Shown piece after piece: positions 1 to 12,991 of a stretch of DNA of 64,000 nt. The notes under the pieces are model-generated. The model was not told where the DNA came from. It did no database searches and saw only the letters and a list, made by a program, of their open reading frames with translations. The first letter of the stretch is position 1. Each line of letters opens with the position of its first letter. The translations under genes were made by a program, and so were the position numbers. This stretch comes from Mycobacteroides immunogenum. Lineage in GTDB: Bacteria; Actinomycetota; Actinomycetes; Mycobacteriales; Mycobacteriaceae. The stretch is taken from assembly GCF_001605725.1 (NCBI RefSeq), contig NZ_CP011530.1:3100001-3164000 (forward strand), read 5' to 3'.

Positions 1-278
1 GCCATCGCGAACACCGCGGTGTAACCACCCAGCGCCGCGGCGGCCGAGCCTGAGTCGATGGTTTCGGTGTCTTCCCGGCCGGGTTCACGCAGATGCGTGT
101 GCAGGTCCACGAATCCCGGCAACAGCACCTGGCCGGGAGCCTCGATGGCCGTGTCGACCTCGGTCTCGATACCTGGACCGATACCGGCCTCGATGCGGGT
201 GATCTGACCGTCCTCGATGAGGACGTCGACCTGATCGCCCTCGCCGTAGAGCAGGACACCCTTGATCAAAACGCTCAT
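1..278 (-). CDS. pyrC: Dihydroorotase, N-terminal part (cut by window edge)
   Basis: This is the start of dihydroorotase, the cytosolic zinc enzyme that cyclises carbamoyl-aspartate in pyrimidine synthesis. About 92 residues are visible and the rest lies left of the window. The N-terminus runs [14 protein letters not shown], and near residue 50 there is [10 protein letters not shown], whose HTH supplies two metal ligands of the amidohydrolase family. The ATG at 278 overlaps the pyrB stop by four bases (ATGA), so it is translationally coupled as third gene of a pyrR-pyrB-pyrC operon. It is presumably under the PyrR leader control seen at 1821-1838. Confidence 0.95.
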   Translation of the reverse strand, partial: MSVLIKGVLLYGEGDQVDVLIEDGQITRIEAGIGPGIETEVDTAIEAPGQVLLPGFVDLHTHLREPGREDTETIDSGSAAAALGGYTAVFAM

Positions 279-1228
279 GCCGGCACCGCCTCGGCGCTAT
301 CGGACGACCCGACCAGCAGGTGGAACAGCACGGCCATGCGGATATGCACTCCATTCGATACCTGTTGCAGAACAGCGGATTGCGATGAGTCAGCCACCGA
401 GGACGCGATCTCCATGCCACGGAGCATCGGCCCCGGGTGCAGGACCACCGCATGTTCGGGCAGGAGCCGCCGACGGGCCTCGGACAGGCCGTACAGCACC
501 GAATACTCGCGCGCCGATGGGAAGAAGCCGCCGGTCATGCGCTCGGCCTGCACCCGCAGCATCAGCACCGCGTCGGCGCCCGGCAGTTCGGCGTCCAGAT
601 CGTGGGTGACCGTCACCGGCCAGGTCTCGACGCCGGTGGGCAGCAGGGTGGGCGGCGCCACCAACACCACCTCAGCGCCGAACGTGCTGAGCAGCAAGGC
701 ATTCGATCGCGCAACCCGGCTGTGCAGGATGTCCCCGACGATCACCACCCGACGCCCTTCGAGACTGCCGAGCCGCTGCCGGATGGTGAGTGCGTCGAGA
801 AGAGCCTGGGTGGGATGCTCGTGTGTGCCATCACCGGCGTTGATGACAGCCGGTCCCCCATCGCCTTCCGCGGTCCACTGCGCCAACTGTGCCGCGACGC
901 CGGAGGCCGGGTGACGCACGATCAGTGCGTCGGCGCCGATCGCACGCAAGGTCAGTGCGGTGTCACGCAACGACTCGCCCTTGGCCACCGACGAGCCGGA
1001 CGCACTGACGTTGATGACATCAGCGCTCATCCACTTGCCCGCGACCTCAAAGGAAACCCTTGTCCGCGTGGAGTTCTCATAGAACATCGTGATGATGGTG
1101 CGCCCGCGCAGGGTCGGCAGCTTCTTGACCTCACGCCCGGCCAGTGCCTGCAGGAACCGGTCGGCGTCGTCCAAGATGGCGGTGGCCTCGTCGCGAGTCA
1201 GATCGGCCGCCGAGAGGAGATGTCTCAT
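275..1228 (-). CDS. pyrB: Aspartate carbamoyltransferase catalytic subunit
   Basis: The product (317 aa) joins carbamoyl phosphate and aspartate, the committed step of pyrimidine synthesis. The carbamoyl-phosphate loop STRTR is at residues 53-57, followed by the HPTQALLD motif near residue 138 and an RVQAERM segment near 225, all typical of the family. Length matches the usual 305-320 residues. No pyrI regulatory-chain gene is seen nearby. The gene starts 2 bases after the pyrR stop and overlaps pyrC by four bases, so it sits in the middle of a tightly coupled operon. Confidence 0.97.
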   Translation of the reverse strand: MRHLLSAADLTRDEATAILDDADRFLQALAGREVKKLPTLRGRTIITMFYENSTRTRVSFEVAGKWMSADVINVSASGSSVAKGESLRDTALTLRAIGADALIVRHPASGVAAQLAQWTAEGDGGPAVINAGDGTHEHPTQALLDALTIRQRLGSLEGRRVVIVGDILHSRVARSNALLLSTFGAEVVLVAPPTLLPTGVETWPVTVTHDLDAELPGADAVLMLRVQAERMTGGFFPSAREYSVLYGLSEARRRLLPEHAVVLHPGPMLRGMEIASSVADSSQSAVLQQVSNGVHIRMAVLFHLLVGSSDSAEAVPA

Positions 1229-1230
1229 AC

Positions 1231-1851
<621 letters not shown>

Positions 1852-1911
1852 TCACTTATCGCCAGGGAGCTTAGCATCCGGGCACCCATCGGCCCCGACT
1901 GACAGGATGGA

Positions 1912-3135
1912 GTGATGCCCGAACGCGACTCCACCTTCGATGCCGCCCTCGCCCCGATCCGTGCCGCGATCGACGACCGTATCCTGGCCGGCGCGGTGAC
2001 TCTCGTATGGCAGGGCGGGCAGCTCAGGCACCTGGGCGCCACCGGCTACCGCGACGTCGACGCGGGCCTGTCGATGGCCGAGAACACCATTTTCCGCATC
2101 GCATCCATGACCAAGCCCGTCATCAGCGCGGCGACCATGGCCCTGGTCGATGACGGCGTCATCCGCTTGAGCGACCCGATCACCACGTGGCTGCCGGAAT
2201 TCAGCGATATGCGCGTGCTGAGGAACCCGGACGGCCCGCTGGATGACACCTTCCGGGCACCGCGTGTCATCACCGTCGAAGATCTGCTGACCCATCGCAG
2301 CGGCTTGACCTACGACTTCATCGCCACCGGGCCGATAGCCAAGGCCTACCACCCGCTACACACCGCGGCCTTCAGCCGGCCCGAAGAGTGGCTGGCCGCC
2401 ATCGCGGCGCTGCCGCTGGTGTACCCACCTGGGGAGCGCTTCCACTACAGCCACTCCACCGACGTGCTCGGTCTGCTCATCGCCCGGGCGGCCGGGTTGC
2501 CGCTGAACACGCTGCTGCGGCAACGGATCCTCGATCCGCTCGGCATGAACGACACCGACTTCTTCGTCCCCGAGCACAAGGCGGGCCGATTGGCACGCCT
2601 GTACGGCATCGGCGACGACGACACGATCGTGGCGGCCGACAGCGGCTACCTCACGGCGATGCCCACCTCAGCTCCCGAGCTGTGTCGCGGCGGCGGCGCG
2701 CTGGCCAGCACCGCGCACGACTATCTGACCTTTGCGCGCGCTCTGCTCGGCGGTGGCCAGGCCGATGGGGTGCGCATCCTGTCGCCCGAGTCCACCGCGG
2801 CGTTGCGTACCAACCGGCTCACACCCGCGCAGCGACAGCTCCCGTCTTTCGGCATTCCCTACTGGACCGGACGGGGTTTCGGCCTCGGACTTTCCGTCGT
2901 GATGGATCCCAACGAGGCCGCACTGTTCGGGCCCGGCGGCGCCGGCACCTTCGGCTGGCCCGGCGCGTTCGGCACCTGGTGGCACGCCGACCCGAAGGCC
3001 GACGCGATTCTCATGTTCCTGCCACAATGGCGGATGTCCGAGCTCGACCCGAAGGCCGCGCTGGCACGCACCTCGACGATCCGGCTGCAACTGCTACATG
3101 TGCAGTTCAGCCAGGCCGTCTATGCCGCGCTGTAA
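1912..3135 (+). CDS. Serine hydrolase of the beta-lactamase class C / esterase family
   Basis: A 407-residue cytosolic-looking protein without a signal peptide. SMTK at residues 65-68 is the SxxK catalytic motif. YSHSTDVLG at 179-187 takes the place of the YxN motif, with His where penicillin-binding proteins have Asn, which suggests an EstB-like esterase rather than a true beta-lactamase. The substrate cannot be told from sequence. The frame opens with GTG at 1912, followed directly by ATG at 1915; either could be the start, with AGGATGG just upstream. It is divergent from pyrR and ends 9 bases before the stop of the convergent methyltransferase gene. Confidence 0.85.
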   Translation: MMPERDSTFDAALAPIRAAIDDRILAGAVTLVWQGGQLRHLGATGYRDVDAGLSMAENTIFRIASMTKPVISAATMALVDDGVIRLSDPITTWLPEFSDMRVLRNPDGPLDDTFRAPRVITVEDLLTHRSGLTYDFIATGPIAKAYHPLHTAAFSRPEEWLAAIAALPLVYPPGERFHYSHSTDVLGLLIARAAGLPLNTLLRQRILDPLGMNDTDFFVPEHKAGRLARLYGIGDDDTIVAADSGYLTAMPTSAPELCRGGGALASTAHDYLTFARALLGGGQADGVRILSPESTAALRTNRLTPAQRQLPSFGIPYWTGRGFGLGLSVVMDPNEAALFGPGGAGTFGWPGAFGTWWHADPKADAILMFLPQWRMSELDPKAALARTSTIRLQLLHVQFSQAVYAAL

Positions 3136-3143
3136 CCGGCGCG

Positions 3144-4339
<1,196 letters not shown>

Positions 4340-4340
4340 A

Positions 4341-4826
4341 TTAATCCGTCGAACTGGATGCCGAGCTGCCGCGGATGTGCGGCGTCACCAGCATGAGTTG
4401 ACCGAGAACCCCGTTCACAAAGGCCGGTGATTCATCGGTGGAGAGCTGCTTGGCCAACTCGACCGCCTCGTCGACGGCCACCACTTCGGGCACGTCCTCG
4501 GCGTGCAGCAGCTCCCACACCGCGACCCGCATGATCGCGCGGTCCACCGCGGGCAACCGGGCCAATGTCCAGCCCTGCAGATGCGATGAGATCAGCTCGT
4601 CGATATGCGCGGCATGTTCGGTGACGCCGTGTGCGACGGTCACCGTGTACGGGTTCAACGGCTCGACATCCGGCGTGGCGGACGCCAGCGCACGACGCTC
4701 GTCGGCCACCGCGGCCGCCGTGGTCTCGCGGGCCTCGGCCTCGAACAGCAGATCCACGGCCCGCTTGCGGGCCTTGCGGCGACCTCCCTTGCCGGACGCC
4801 CGCCCGGCTGGGCCGGTTTCAGCCAT
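4341..4826 (-). CDS. nusB: Transcription antitermination factor NusB
   Basis: NusB (161 aa) pairs with NusE (S10) on boxA RNA and supports antitermination of rRNA transcription. The N-terminus is basic ([23 protein letters not shown]), followed by the helical NusB fold. The C-terminal half carries [13 protein letters not shown] and [26 protein letters not shown], hallmarks of the family. The gene overlaps the end of efp by eight bases, so it is coupled to it. The order efp-nusB is shared with M. tuberculosis. Confidence 0.96.
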   Translation of the reverse strand: MAETGPAGRASGKGGRRKARKRAVDLLFEAEARETTAAAVADERRALASATPDVEPLNPYTVTVAHGVTEHAAHIDELISSHLQGWTLARLPAVDRAIMRVAVWELLHAEDVPEVVAVDEAVELAKQLSTDESPAFVNGVLGQLMLVTPHIRGSSASSSTD

Positions 4827-5382
4827 TCACACGGCCGAGGTAGCTGGCGTCGCGCGTGTCGACCTTCAACCGGTCACCGGTGTTGATGAACAGCGGCACC
4901 TGGATCTCGGCGCCGGTCTCCATGGTCGCGGGCTTGGTGCCGGCACTGGAGCGGTCGCCTTGCAGACCCGGCTCGGTGTGGGTGACCACCAGCTCAACCG
5001 AGACCGGCAGCTCGATGTACAGCGCGGCGCCCTCGTTGAACGCGACCTGCACGGTCATGCTCTCCAACAGGAAGCGGTGGGCATCGCCGACGAGCTCCGG
5101 CGACAAGTGATGCTGCTCGTAGTCCTGGCTGTCCATGAAGACGAACGAATCGCCGTCGCGGTACAGGTAGGTGGTGTCGCGACGGTCAACGGTCGCGGTC
5201 TCTACCTTGACGCCCGCGTTGAAGGTCTTGTCGACGACCTTGCCCGAGAGCACATTCTTGAGCTTCGTACGCACGAAGGCCGGTCCCTTACCGGGCTTCA
5301 CGTGCTGGAACTCGGTGATCTGCCACAGCTGACCCTCGATGTTGAGCACCAGGCCGTTCTTGAAATCGGCGGTTGAAGCCAC
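4819..5382 (-). CDS. efp: Elongation factor P
   Basis: EF-P (187 aa) binds ribosomes stalled on polyproline and helps peptide bond formation. The N-terminal KOW-like domain begins [20 protein letters not shown]. The modification loop reads [15 protein letters not shown], with lysine at the position modified in other bacteria. Two OB domains follow. Length is the standard 185-190. The start is GTG at 5382, and pepQ lies 25 bases upstream on the same strand, giving a pepQ-efp-nusB operon. Confidence 0.97.
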   Translation of the reverse strand: MASTADFKNGLVLNIEGQLWQITEFQHVKPGKGPAFVRTKLKNVLSGKVVDKTFNAGVKVETATVDRRDTTYLYRDGDSFVFMDSQDYEQHHLSPELVGDAHRFLLESMTVQVAFNEGAALYIELPVSVELVVTHTEPGLQGDRSSAGTKPATMETGAEIQVPLFINTGDRLKVDTRDASYLGRVNG

Positions 5383-5407
5383 GTGTTCAGTCTCCTCTTG
5401 TCACTGC

Positions 5408-6541
5408 TCAGTCGATAACGGTGAGTTCCTTGGGGAACCGGGTCAATAGCTCAGGCCCGTCGGGCCGCACCACGAGCGTGTCCTCTATCCGGACTCCGCC
5501 CCGGTCGGGCAGGTAGACCCCGGGCTCGACGGTCACCGCCGAGCCAGCAAGCAGTGTACCGGTGGCTGTCGATCCGATGCCCGGTGCTTCGTGGATCTGC
5601 AATCCAACCCCGTGACCGAGGCCATGCCCGAAGTTCTCTCCGTATCCGGCGGCGCCGATGACATCGCGGGCCGCGGCGTCCACATCCCTCAGCGATGCCC
5701 CTGGAGCCAGCGCCTGACGTCCCGCTGCCTGCGCCGCCAGCACCAGGTCGTAGATCTCTTGCTGCCAGGGCGCGATCTTGCCCAGCACCAGGGTCCTGGT
5801 CATGTCGGAGTGATATCCAGCAACCAGCGCACCGAAGTCGATCTTGACGAAATCGCCGTCGGCCAGCACCGCATCGGTGGGCCGGTGATGCGGGATCGCG
5901 GAGTTCGCCCCCGCCGCGACGATGGTCTCGAAGGACGGACCGTCCGCACCATGCTCGGCCATCAGATTCTCCAGGTCACGGGCCACATCCCGTTCGGTGC
6001 GCCCGGGCCGGATCCCGCCGGTCTCGATGAGCGCCGTCAAGGCGGTATCTGCTGCCGCACAAGCTCTTTCGAGAATCAGAACCTCGGAATCATCCTTGAC
6101 CTCCCGCAGCTTCTCCACCCGGTTCGGCGCGCGCACCAACTCGACATCCGCGGCCGCCCCGGCCAGTTTGTCGAACCCATCGACGGTCACGACATGACTT
6201 TCGAAGCCCGCGCGCCCGCGTCCTCCCAGGGCCACCAGTGCCGCACCGTATCGGCGATCGATCAGGGCACGCAGATCCGGAACCTGCGCGGCAGCCTGAG
6301 TGCGGTACCGGCCATCGGTGCACAGCACGGTCGCCGTCTCCTCCGCACCATCGCCAGCGGCCACCCAGAGTGCGGCGGCCGACCCGGTGAAACCTGTCAG
6401 ATAGCGAATATTGATCAGATCGGTGACCAACAGCGCATCGAGATCCTCGGCGCGCAGCACCTCGCGAAGTCGTTGCCTGCGGTCGATATGACTGAGGGCC
6501 GAACCCGATGTTGTACGCGCACGCGGCTCATCGCTCTTCAC
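5408..6541 (-). CDS. pepQ: Xaa-Pro aminopeptidase / M24 metallopeptidase
   Basis: A cytosolic pita-bread (M24) peptidase that removes the residue before proline. The N-terminal creatinase-like domain (LLVTDLINIRYLTGFTGS) is followed by the catalytic domain with metal ligands in FVKIDFGALVAGYHSDMTRT, GHGLGHGVGLQIHEAPGI and VEPGVYLP. I take the GTG at 6541 (377 aa). A TAGCGT -10 hexamer ends eight bases upstream, so the mRNA is probably leaderless. The frame stays open to 6592, but that start overlaps the divergent gene at 6574. Next to efp, it may supply proline turnover. Confidence 0.9.
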   Translation of the reverse strand: MKSDEPRARTTSGSALSHIDRRQRLREVLRAEDLDALLVTDLINIRYLTGFTGSAAALWVAAGDGAEETATVLCTDGRYRTQAAAQVPDLRALIDRRYGAALVALGGRGRAGFESHVVTVDGFDKLAGAAADVELVRAPNRVEKLREVKDDSEVLILERACAAADTALTALIETGGIRPGRTERDVARDLENLMAEHGADGPSFETIVAAGANSAIPHHRPTDAVLADGDFVKIDFGALVAGYHSDMTRTLVLGKIAPWQQEIYDLVLAAQAAGRQALAPGASLRDVDAAARDVIGAAGYGENFGHGLGHGVGLQIHEAPGIGSTATGTLLAGSAVTVEPGVYLPDRGGVRIEDTLVVRPDGPELLTRFPKELTVID

Positions 6542-6549
6542 AAGTGTCG

Positions 6550-6555
6550 ACGCTA
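6550..6555 (-). promoter_or_regulatory. -10 element for leaderless pepQ
   Basis: The minus strand reads TAGCGT, matching the mycobacterial TANNNT -10 consensus. Eight bases separate it from the GTG at 6541, which therefore sits at about +1. No Shine-Dalgarno is seen before that GTG. Confidence 0.5.
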
Positions 6556-6561
6556 CCGCGA

Positions 6562-6567
6562 TACGCT
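6562..6567 (+). promoter_or_regulatory. -10 element for leaderless B-4DMT gene
   Basis: TACGCT matches TANNNT and ends six bases before the ATG at 6574. No Shine-Dalgarno precedes that start, so a leaderless transcript is likely. With the element at 6550-6555 it forms a divergent pair only 32 bases apart start to start. Confidence 0.5.
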
Positions 6568-6573
6568 GGCCCC

Positions 6574-7095
6574 ATGCCCGAGGCTGGAACACGTTCTATG
6601 ACGACCCAATGGCTCACCCGCGGCGCCGTCTTGGCAGTCCTGATGGTGTTGATCCGCGTGGTGCAGGGATTGGCCATCAGCCTCTGGGAGGCCCACGGCA
6701 CCGCGATCAACATCGTGCTACTCCTGGTGTTCCTGGCCGCGGTGTCGGCATGGGCCGTCGCCGACGGACGCGGTGATGCCCAGCGCAACCCGGACCCCGA
6801 CCGTCGTGACGATCTGGCCATGTGGTGGCTGTTGGGCGGCATTTTCGCCGGTGTCGTCAGTGGCCTGGCGGTGTGGTTGATCAGCCTGTTCAACGATGGT
6901 GTCTATGCCGCAAGCGTCCTTGCCGAGCTGACCACCACCGCGGCGTTCGTCGCACTGTTGGTGCTCGGACCCGCGATGGTCGGCACCTTCGTGGGCCGGC
7001 TCCTGGTGGACCGCAAGCGCAAGGAACACGCCGCGCTGCAGCAGTCCGATACCGATGTGTTCCAGGCAGTTCAGGAAGAAGAAGCGGTCACCTAG
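6574..7095 (+). CDS. B-4DMT family membrane protein (copy 1)
   Basis: A 173-residue integral membrane protein with four predicted helices: about residues 16-35, 43-62, 84-106 and 115-138. It ends in a charged cytosolic tail rich in Lys, Arg and Glu. It resembles the short four-helix drug/metabolite-type proteins named B-4DMT in actinobacteria, and an equivalent (Rv2536) sits beside pepQ in M. tuberculosis. Transport activity is inferred from the family only. Start ATG at 6574 is likely leaderless. A related second gene follows after three bases. Confidence 0.75.
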   Translation: MPEAGTRSMTTQWLTRGAVLAVLMVLIRVVQGLAISLWEAHGTAINIVLLLVFLAAVSAWAVADGRGDAQRNPDPDRRDDLAMWWLLGGIFAGVVSGLAVWLISLFNDGVYAASVLAELTTTAAFVALLVLGPAMVGTFVGRLLVDRKRKEHAALQQSDTDVFQAVQEEEAVT

Positions 7096-7497
7096 CCCGT
7101 GGTCTGGCTGCCGCGCGGAGTCGTCTTCGGGGTCTGGACAGCCCTGCTGACTGTCTTCGACGTGCTGTCGAGCGTCGAAGCTCAGTTCAACAATCACGAA
7201 GACCTGATCACCGCCGCATTCTTCGCATGTGTCCTTGCGGGCGCGGTGTGGGCCTTCGCCGATGGCTATGCCGATCCGCACCGGCGACAAGACCTGGCGA
7301 CACAGTGGGCACTGACCACTGTCGTAGCGGCCGTGCTCGGGGATTGCCTGGCCTGGGTGATCTTCACCTTCAACCTGCACATGCGGTTGGGTGGACCGTT
7401 TGATCAGATTATTTGGACTGCTTTGATTTTGACGATTGTGCTGTACGTCCCATCGACTGCCGCGGCCTTCGTGGGCCGCGCCGTGGCCCGGCGAAGA

Positions 7498-9681
<2,184 letters not shown>

Positions 9682-9685
<4 letters not shown>

Positions 9686-10929
9686 CCCGCTGTGTTAGCC
9701 GCTCTTCGCGCAAGCTGCTCATCGGAAGATTCTTGCCGAGGCTCCCGCCGCGCCACCGCGTCAAGGTAGGTGCCGACATTGGTCTTGGTCTCGGACAGCG
9801 AGTCCCCGCCGAACTTCTCCAGCGCGGCGCGAGCCACCACCAGTGCGACCATCGCCTCCGCGACCACGCCGGCGGCCGGAACCGCGCACACGTCCGAACG
9901 CTGGTGAATGGCGACAGCCTCGTCGCCGGTGGACATGTCCACGGTCGCCAGTGCGCGCGGCACCGTCGAGATGGGCTTCATGGCCGCACGCACCCGCAGC
10001 GGCTGACCGTTGGTCATGCCACCTTCCAGGCCGCCCGCCCGGTTGGTGGAACGCAGGATGCCGTCCGGACCGGGGTAGATCTCGTCGTGCGCCGCGCTGC
10101 CGCGCCGGCGTGCGGTGGTGAATCCATCGCCGATCTCGACGCCCTTGATGGCCTGAATCCCCATGATGGCGGCGGCGAGCTGGCTGTCCAGCCGATCGTC
10201 CCCGCTGATGAACGAGCCCAGCCCGACCGGCAGACCGGCGATCACGACCTCCACCACGCCCCCGAGCGTGTCGCCGTCCTTCTTGGCGGCCTCAATCTCA
10301 CTGATCATCGAAGCCTGTGTCTGCTCGTCGAACGCACGCACCGGGCTGGCGTCGATCGCGGCCAAGTCGGCCGCGCCGGGTACCGGACCCTCATACGGTT
10401 CGGAGTTACCGATCGAGATCACATGCGAGAGGACATCGACGCCCAGCGCCTGCTTGAGGAATGCCTTGGCGATGGTGCCCACCGCCACCCGTGCCGCGGT
10501 CTCGCGCGCGCTGGCGCGTTCCAGCACCGGGCGCGCGTCGTCGAACCCGTACTTGAGCATGCCCGCGTAGTCGGCGTGCCCGGGGCGCGGACGGGTCAGC
10601 GGCGCGTTGCGCGCGATGTTCTCCAGTTCGGCGGGATCCACCGGGTCCGGGGACATCACCGTTTCCCACTTCGGCCATTCGGTGTTGCCGACCTCGATCG
10701 CCACCGGGCCACCGAGTGTCAGACCGTGGCGTACGCCACCGAGCATGGTGACCTGGTCGGCCTCGAAGGCCATCCGGGCACCGCGGCCATAGCCGAGGCG
10801 GCGACGCGCCAACTGCCTGCCGATGTCCTCCGATGTCAGTTCGACACCAGCGACCATGCCTTCTAAGACCGCGACCAGCGCGCGTCCGTGCGATTCACCT
10901 GCCGTGATCCAGCGCAACACGTGGGCCAT
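9682..10929 (-). CDS. aroC: Chorismate synthase
   Basis: A 415-residue FMN-dependent enzyme that removes phosphate from EPSP to give chorismate. The N-terminal signature [19 protein letters not shown], the central [19 protein letters not shown] and the segment [16 protein letters not shown] are all present. It is slightly longer than the about 400-residue norm because of a charged C-terminus ending [11 protein letters not shown] at 10929. It opens the aroC-aroK-aroB-aroQ operon. Confidence 0.97.
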
Positions 10930-10986
10930 TGTCCCATGCGGGCTGGCCGGTCCTCCAAATCGATCGGCACAGTCGATGCTTCTCTG

Positions 10987-11427
10987 TCAGATACCCGACG
11001 CCGTGGCGCACAGTCCGGCCGCCACGGCCGTCGCCAGACACATCGAGGGCCCGTGCGGAACCGACACGCCGCGCCGTCCCAACCCCAGCAGCAACAGGCC
11101 GATCAACCCCGTGACCAGCGGCGCACCGATTGCGGCCAGAAACCACCCGTCCACACCGAGCGCCCCCGTCAGCCCGCCGGTGCTGAACGCGAGTTTGACG
11201 TCCCCGGCCCCCATCGCACGTGGCGACAGCAGATGCGCGGCCAGATAGAGGCCCGTCAGCGCCGCCGCTCCCGCCAGCATCGCCGGATTGCGCGTGAGCG
11301 CGGCCGCCGCCACGATCACAACGGCGGCGGGCAGGGTCAGCCAATTCGGCAGTCTGCGATATCTGATGTCGAAATACGACAGTGCCGCCATCCAGCACAA
11401 CACCGCGGCCCCCGCCCCGTAAATCAT
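10987..11427 (-). CDS. Prepilin peptidase-like A24 protein (short form)
   Basis: A 146-residue, largely hydrophobic protein of the type IV prepilin peptidase (A24) family. The two catalytic aspartates are visible: D20 in SYFDIRYRRLPN and D76 in GAGDVKL. It lacks the N-terminal methyltransferase domain of full-length PilD, as is common for actinobacterial forms. No pilin-like genes occur in the window, so its substrate is elsewhere. The ATG at 11427 follows a TAGATT -10 by six bases, suggesting a leaderless transcript. Confidence 0.88.
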   Translation of the reverse strand: MIYGAGAAVLCWMAALSYFDIRYRRLPNWLTLPAAVVIVAAAALTRNPAMLAGAAALTGLYLAAHLLSPRAMGAGDVKLAFSTGGLTGALGVDGWFLAAIGAPLVTGLIGLLLLGLGRRGVSVPHGPSMCLATAVAAGLCATASGI

Positions 11428-11433
11428 GTGGGG

Positions 11434-11439
11434 AATCTA
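11434..11439 (-). promoter_or_regulatory. -10 element for leaderless prepilin peptidase gene
   Basis: The minus strand reads TAGATT, ending six bases before the ATG at 11427. It forms an inverted repeat (GAATCTA / TAGATTC) with the opposite element at 11452-11457. Confidence 0.5.
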
Positions 11440-11451
11440 ACGCCACGGGGC

Positions 11452-11457
11452 TAGATT
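11452..11457 (+). promoter_or_regulatory. -10 element for leaderless tam
   Basis: TAGATT ends seven bases before the GTG at 11465. There is no Shine-Dalgarno. The same hexamer in mirror image serves the divergent gene. Confidence 0.5.
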
Positions 11458-11464
11458 CGGAATA

Positions 11465-12262
11465 GTGACCAGGACACCGAAAACCCAGTGGAGCCCGCAG
11501 GAATACAGCCGTTTCGGCGATGAGCGCAGCCGCCCGTTCTTCGAACTTCTTTCGCGTATCCCGGTCTCGAACCCACGCGTGGTTGTCGATTTGGGTTGTG
11601 CCAGTGGAGTCCTGACGGTCGAGCTGGCGCGGCGCTGGCCAGAGGCATCGATCCTGGGCCTGGACTCCTCTGCGGAGTTGCTCGCCACCGCCCCCACAGA
11701 CCTGCCCGCCAATCTGCGACTCGAACAAGGTGATATCGCCGATTTCCGTGCCGACGGCGTGGACGTGGTGTTCACAAATGCCGCGTTGCAATGGCTTCCA
11801 CAACATCGCGATCTCATCGCCACCTGGGCCCAACAGCTCAATCCCGGCGGCTGGCTTGCTTTCCAGGTTCCCGGCAACTTCGGGGCGCCGTCGCACGCGC
11901 TGATGCGCCAGGTCGCCGAATCGCCACGCTGGGCGACGCGTCTGGAGGGCGTGCTACGCGGCACCGACAGCACCGACGGGGCTGAAGATTATGCGCGCCT
12001 GGCGATTTCCGCAGGCCTGATTCCGGACGCCTGGGAGACGACGTACGTGCACCTGCTCGGCGGCGATGACCCGGTGCTGCGCTGGGTGCACGGTACCGGT
12101 CTGCGGCCTGTCATCTCGGCACTCACGGCCGATGAATTCGCGGAGTTCGAGACGGAGTACGCCGCTCTGTTACGCCAGGCCTACCCACGCTCCGGCGATG
12201 TGACGCCTTTCGGCTTCCGCCGGATCTTCTGTGTGGCATCGAAGCCGGATGGGGCTCGATAG
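11465..12262 (+). CDS. tam: Trans-aconitate 2-methyltransferase
   Basis: A 265-residue SAM-dependent methyltransferase that methylates trans-aconitate, an inhibitor of the citric acid cycle. The N-terminus TQWSPQEYSRFGDERSRPFFELLSRI matches the Tam family, and motif I VVDLGCASGVLTVELARRWP is intact. DVVFTNAALQWLPQH contains the family's NAALQW block. Length fits the usual 250-265. The GTG at 11465 is probably leaderless. A TetR gene follows after nine bases, so both may be co-transcribed. Confidence 0.9.
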   Translation: MTRTPKTQWSPQEYSRFGDERSRPFFELLSRIPVSNPRVVVDLGCASGVLTVELARRWPEASILGLDSSAELLATAPTDLPANLRLEQGDIADFRADGVDVVFTNAALQWLPQHRDLIATWAQQLNPGGWLAFQVPGNFGAPSHALMRQVAESPRWATRLEGVLRGTDSTDGAEDYARLAISAGLIPDAWETTYVHLLGGDDPVLRWVHGTGLRPVISALTADEFAEFETEYAALLRQAYPRSGDVTPFGFRRIFCVASKPDGAR

Positions 12263-12271
12263 ACTCAAACG

Positions 12272-12991
12272 GTGCCGGAAACCGATGCCCAAGAGCGCTC
12301 ACTGACGGGGCATGAGGCCCGCTGGGAACGGCATAACTCTGCTCGCCAAACCCGCATCGTGGAGTCAGCGGTCGCGCTGCTCGACGAAACGGCCCCCGGC
12401 ACCGAGATTCCCGTGCAGTCGATCGCCAAGCGCGCCGGGCTGGCCAAGTCGGTGGTGTACCGGCAGTTCGAAGGCCGTGAGGATCTGGATCGCCGGATCC
12501 GCTCGTATCTGTTGCAGGATTTCGACACGACGATCTCATCCCAGCTCGATGTCACCGAGGGCTCGATCATCGACATCGCCACCAGAACCATTCGGGCGGT
12601 ATTGGATTGGATGACCGACTATCCGCATCGCTACGAGTTCATGCGTTCCGGGGCCACCGACGACGATCCCGCCGTCGACGCGATCAGCACCGTCAAGGTA
12701 CGCATGGAGCAACGGGTGCGCGGCGTGTTGATCCCGATCACCGAGATGCTGGGTATCGACTACAGCCCATTCGAATCGGTCACCTATGCCGTGGTGACCA
12801 TGGTCGAGGGCAGCCTTTCCCGGTGGCTGCGAGAAAGCGAGCCGGTGCGCAGCCGCAGCGAGATCGTCGAAGACCTGGCGAACTACGTGTGGTACGTGCT
12901 GGACGGCGCGGGTGGCTCGGTCGGCGTGTCCTTGGACCCGACGACCGAGCTGATGGCCGCGCTGGCCAAGCTCTCAGGCGCCAACCGCTAG
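12272..12991 (+). CDS. TetR/AcrR family transcriptional regulator
   Basis: A 239-residue one-component regulator. The N-terminal helix-turn-helix covers about residues 45-75 (IPVQSIAKRAGLAKSVVYRQF followed by EGREDL). The C-terminal ligand domain is full length, with no recognisable ligand signature. GTG start at 12272, nine bases after tam. Its 3' end overlaps the convergent di-iron oxygenase gene by 18 bases. That gene has two inverted repeats upstream (14017-14063) which are plausible targets, though this is inference from position only. Confidence 0.88.
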   Translation: MPETDAQERSLTGHEARWERHNSARQTRIVESAVALLDETAPGTEIPVQSIAKRAGLAKSVVYRQFEGREDLDRRIRSYLLQDFDTTISSQLDVTEGSIIDIATRTIRAVLDWMTDYPHRYEFMRSGATDDDPAVDAISTVKVRMEQRVRGVLIPITEMLGIDYSPFESVTYAVVTMVEGSLSRWLRESEPVRSRSEIVEDLANYVWYVLDGAGGSVGVSLDPTTELMAALAKLSGANR

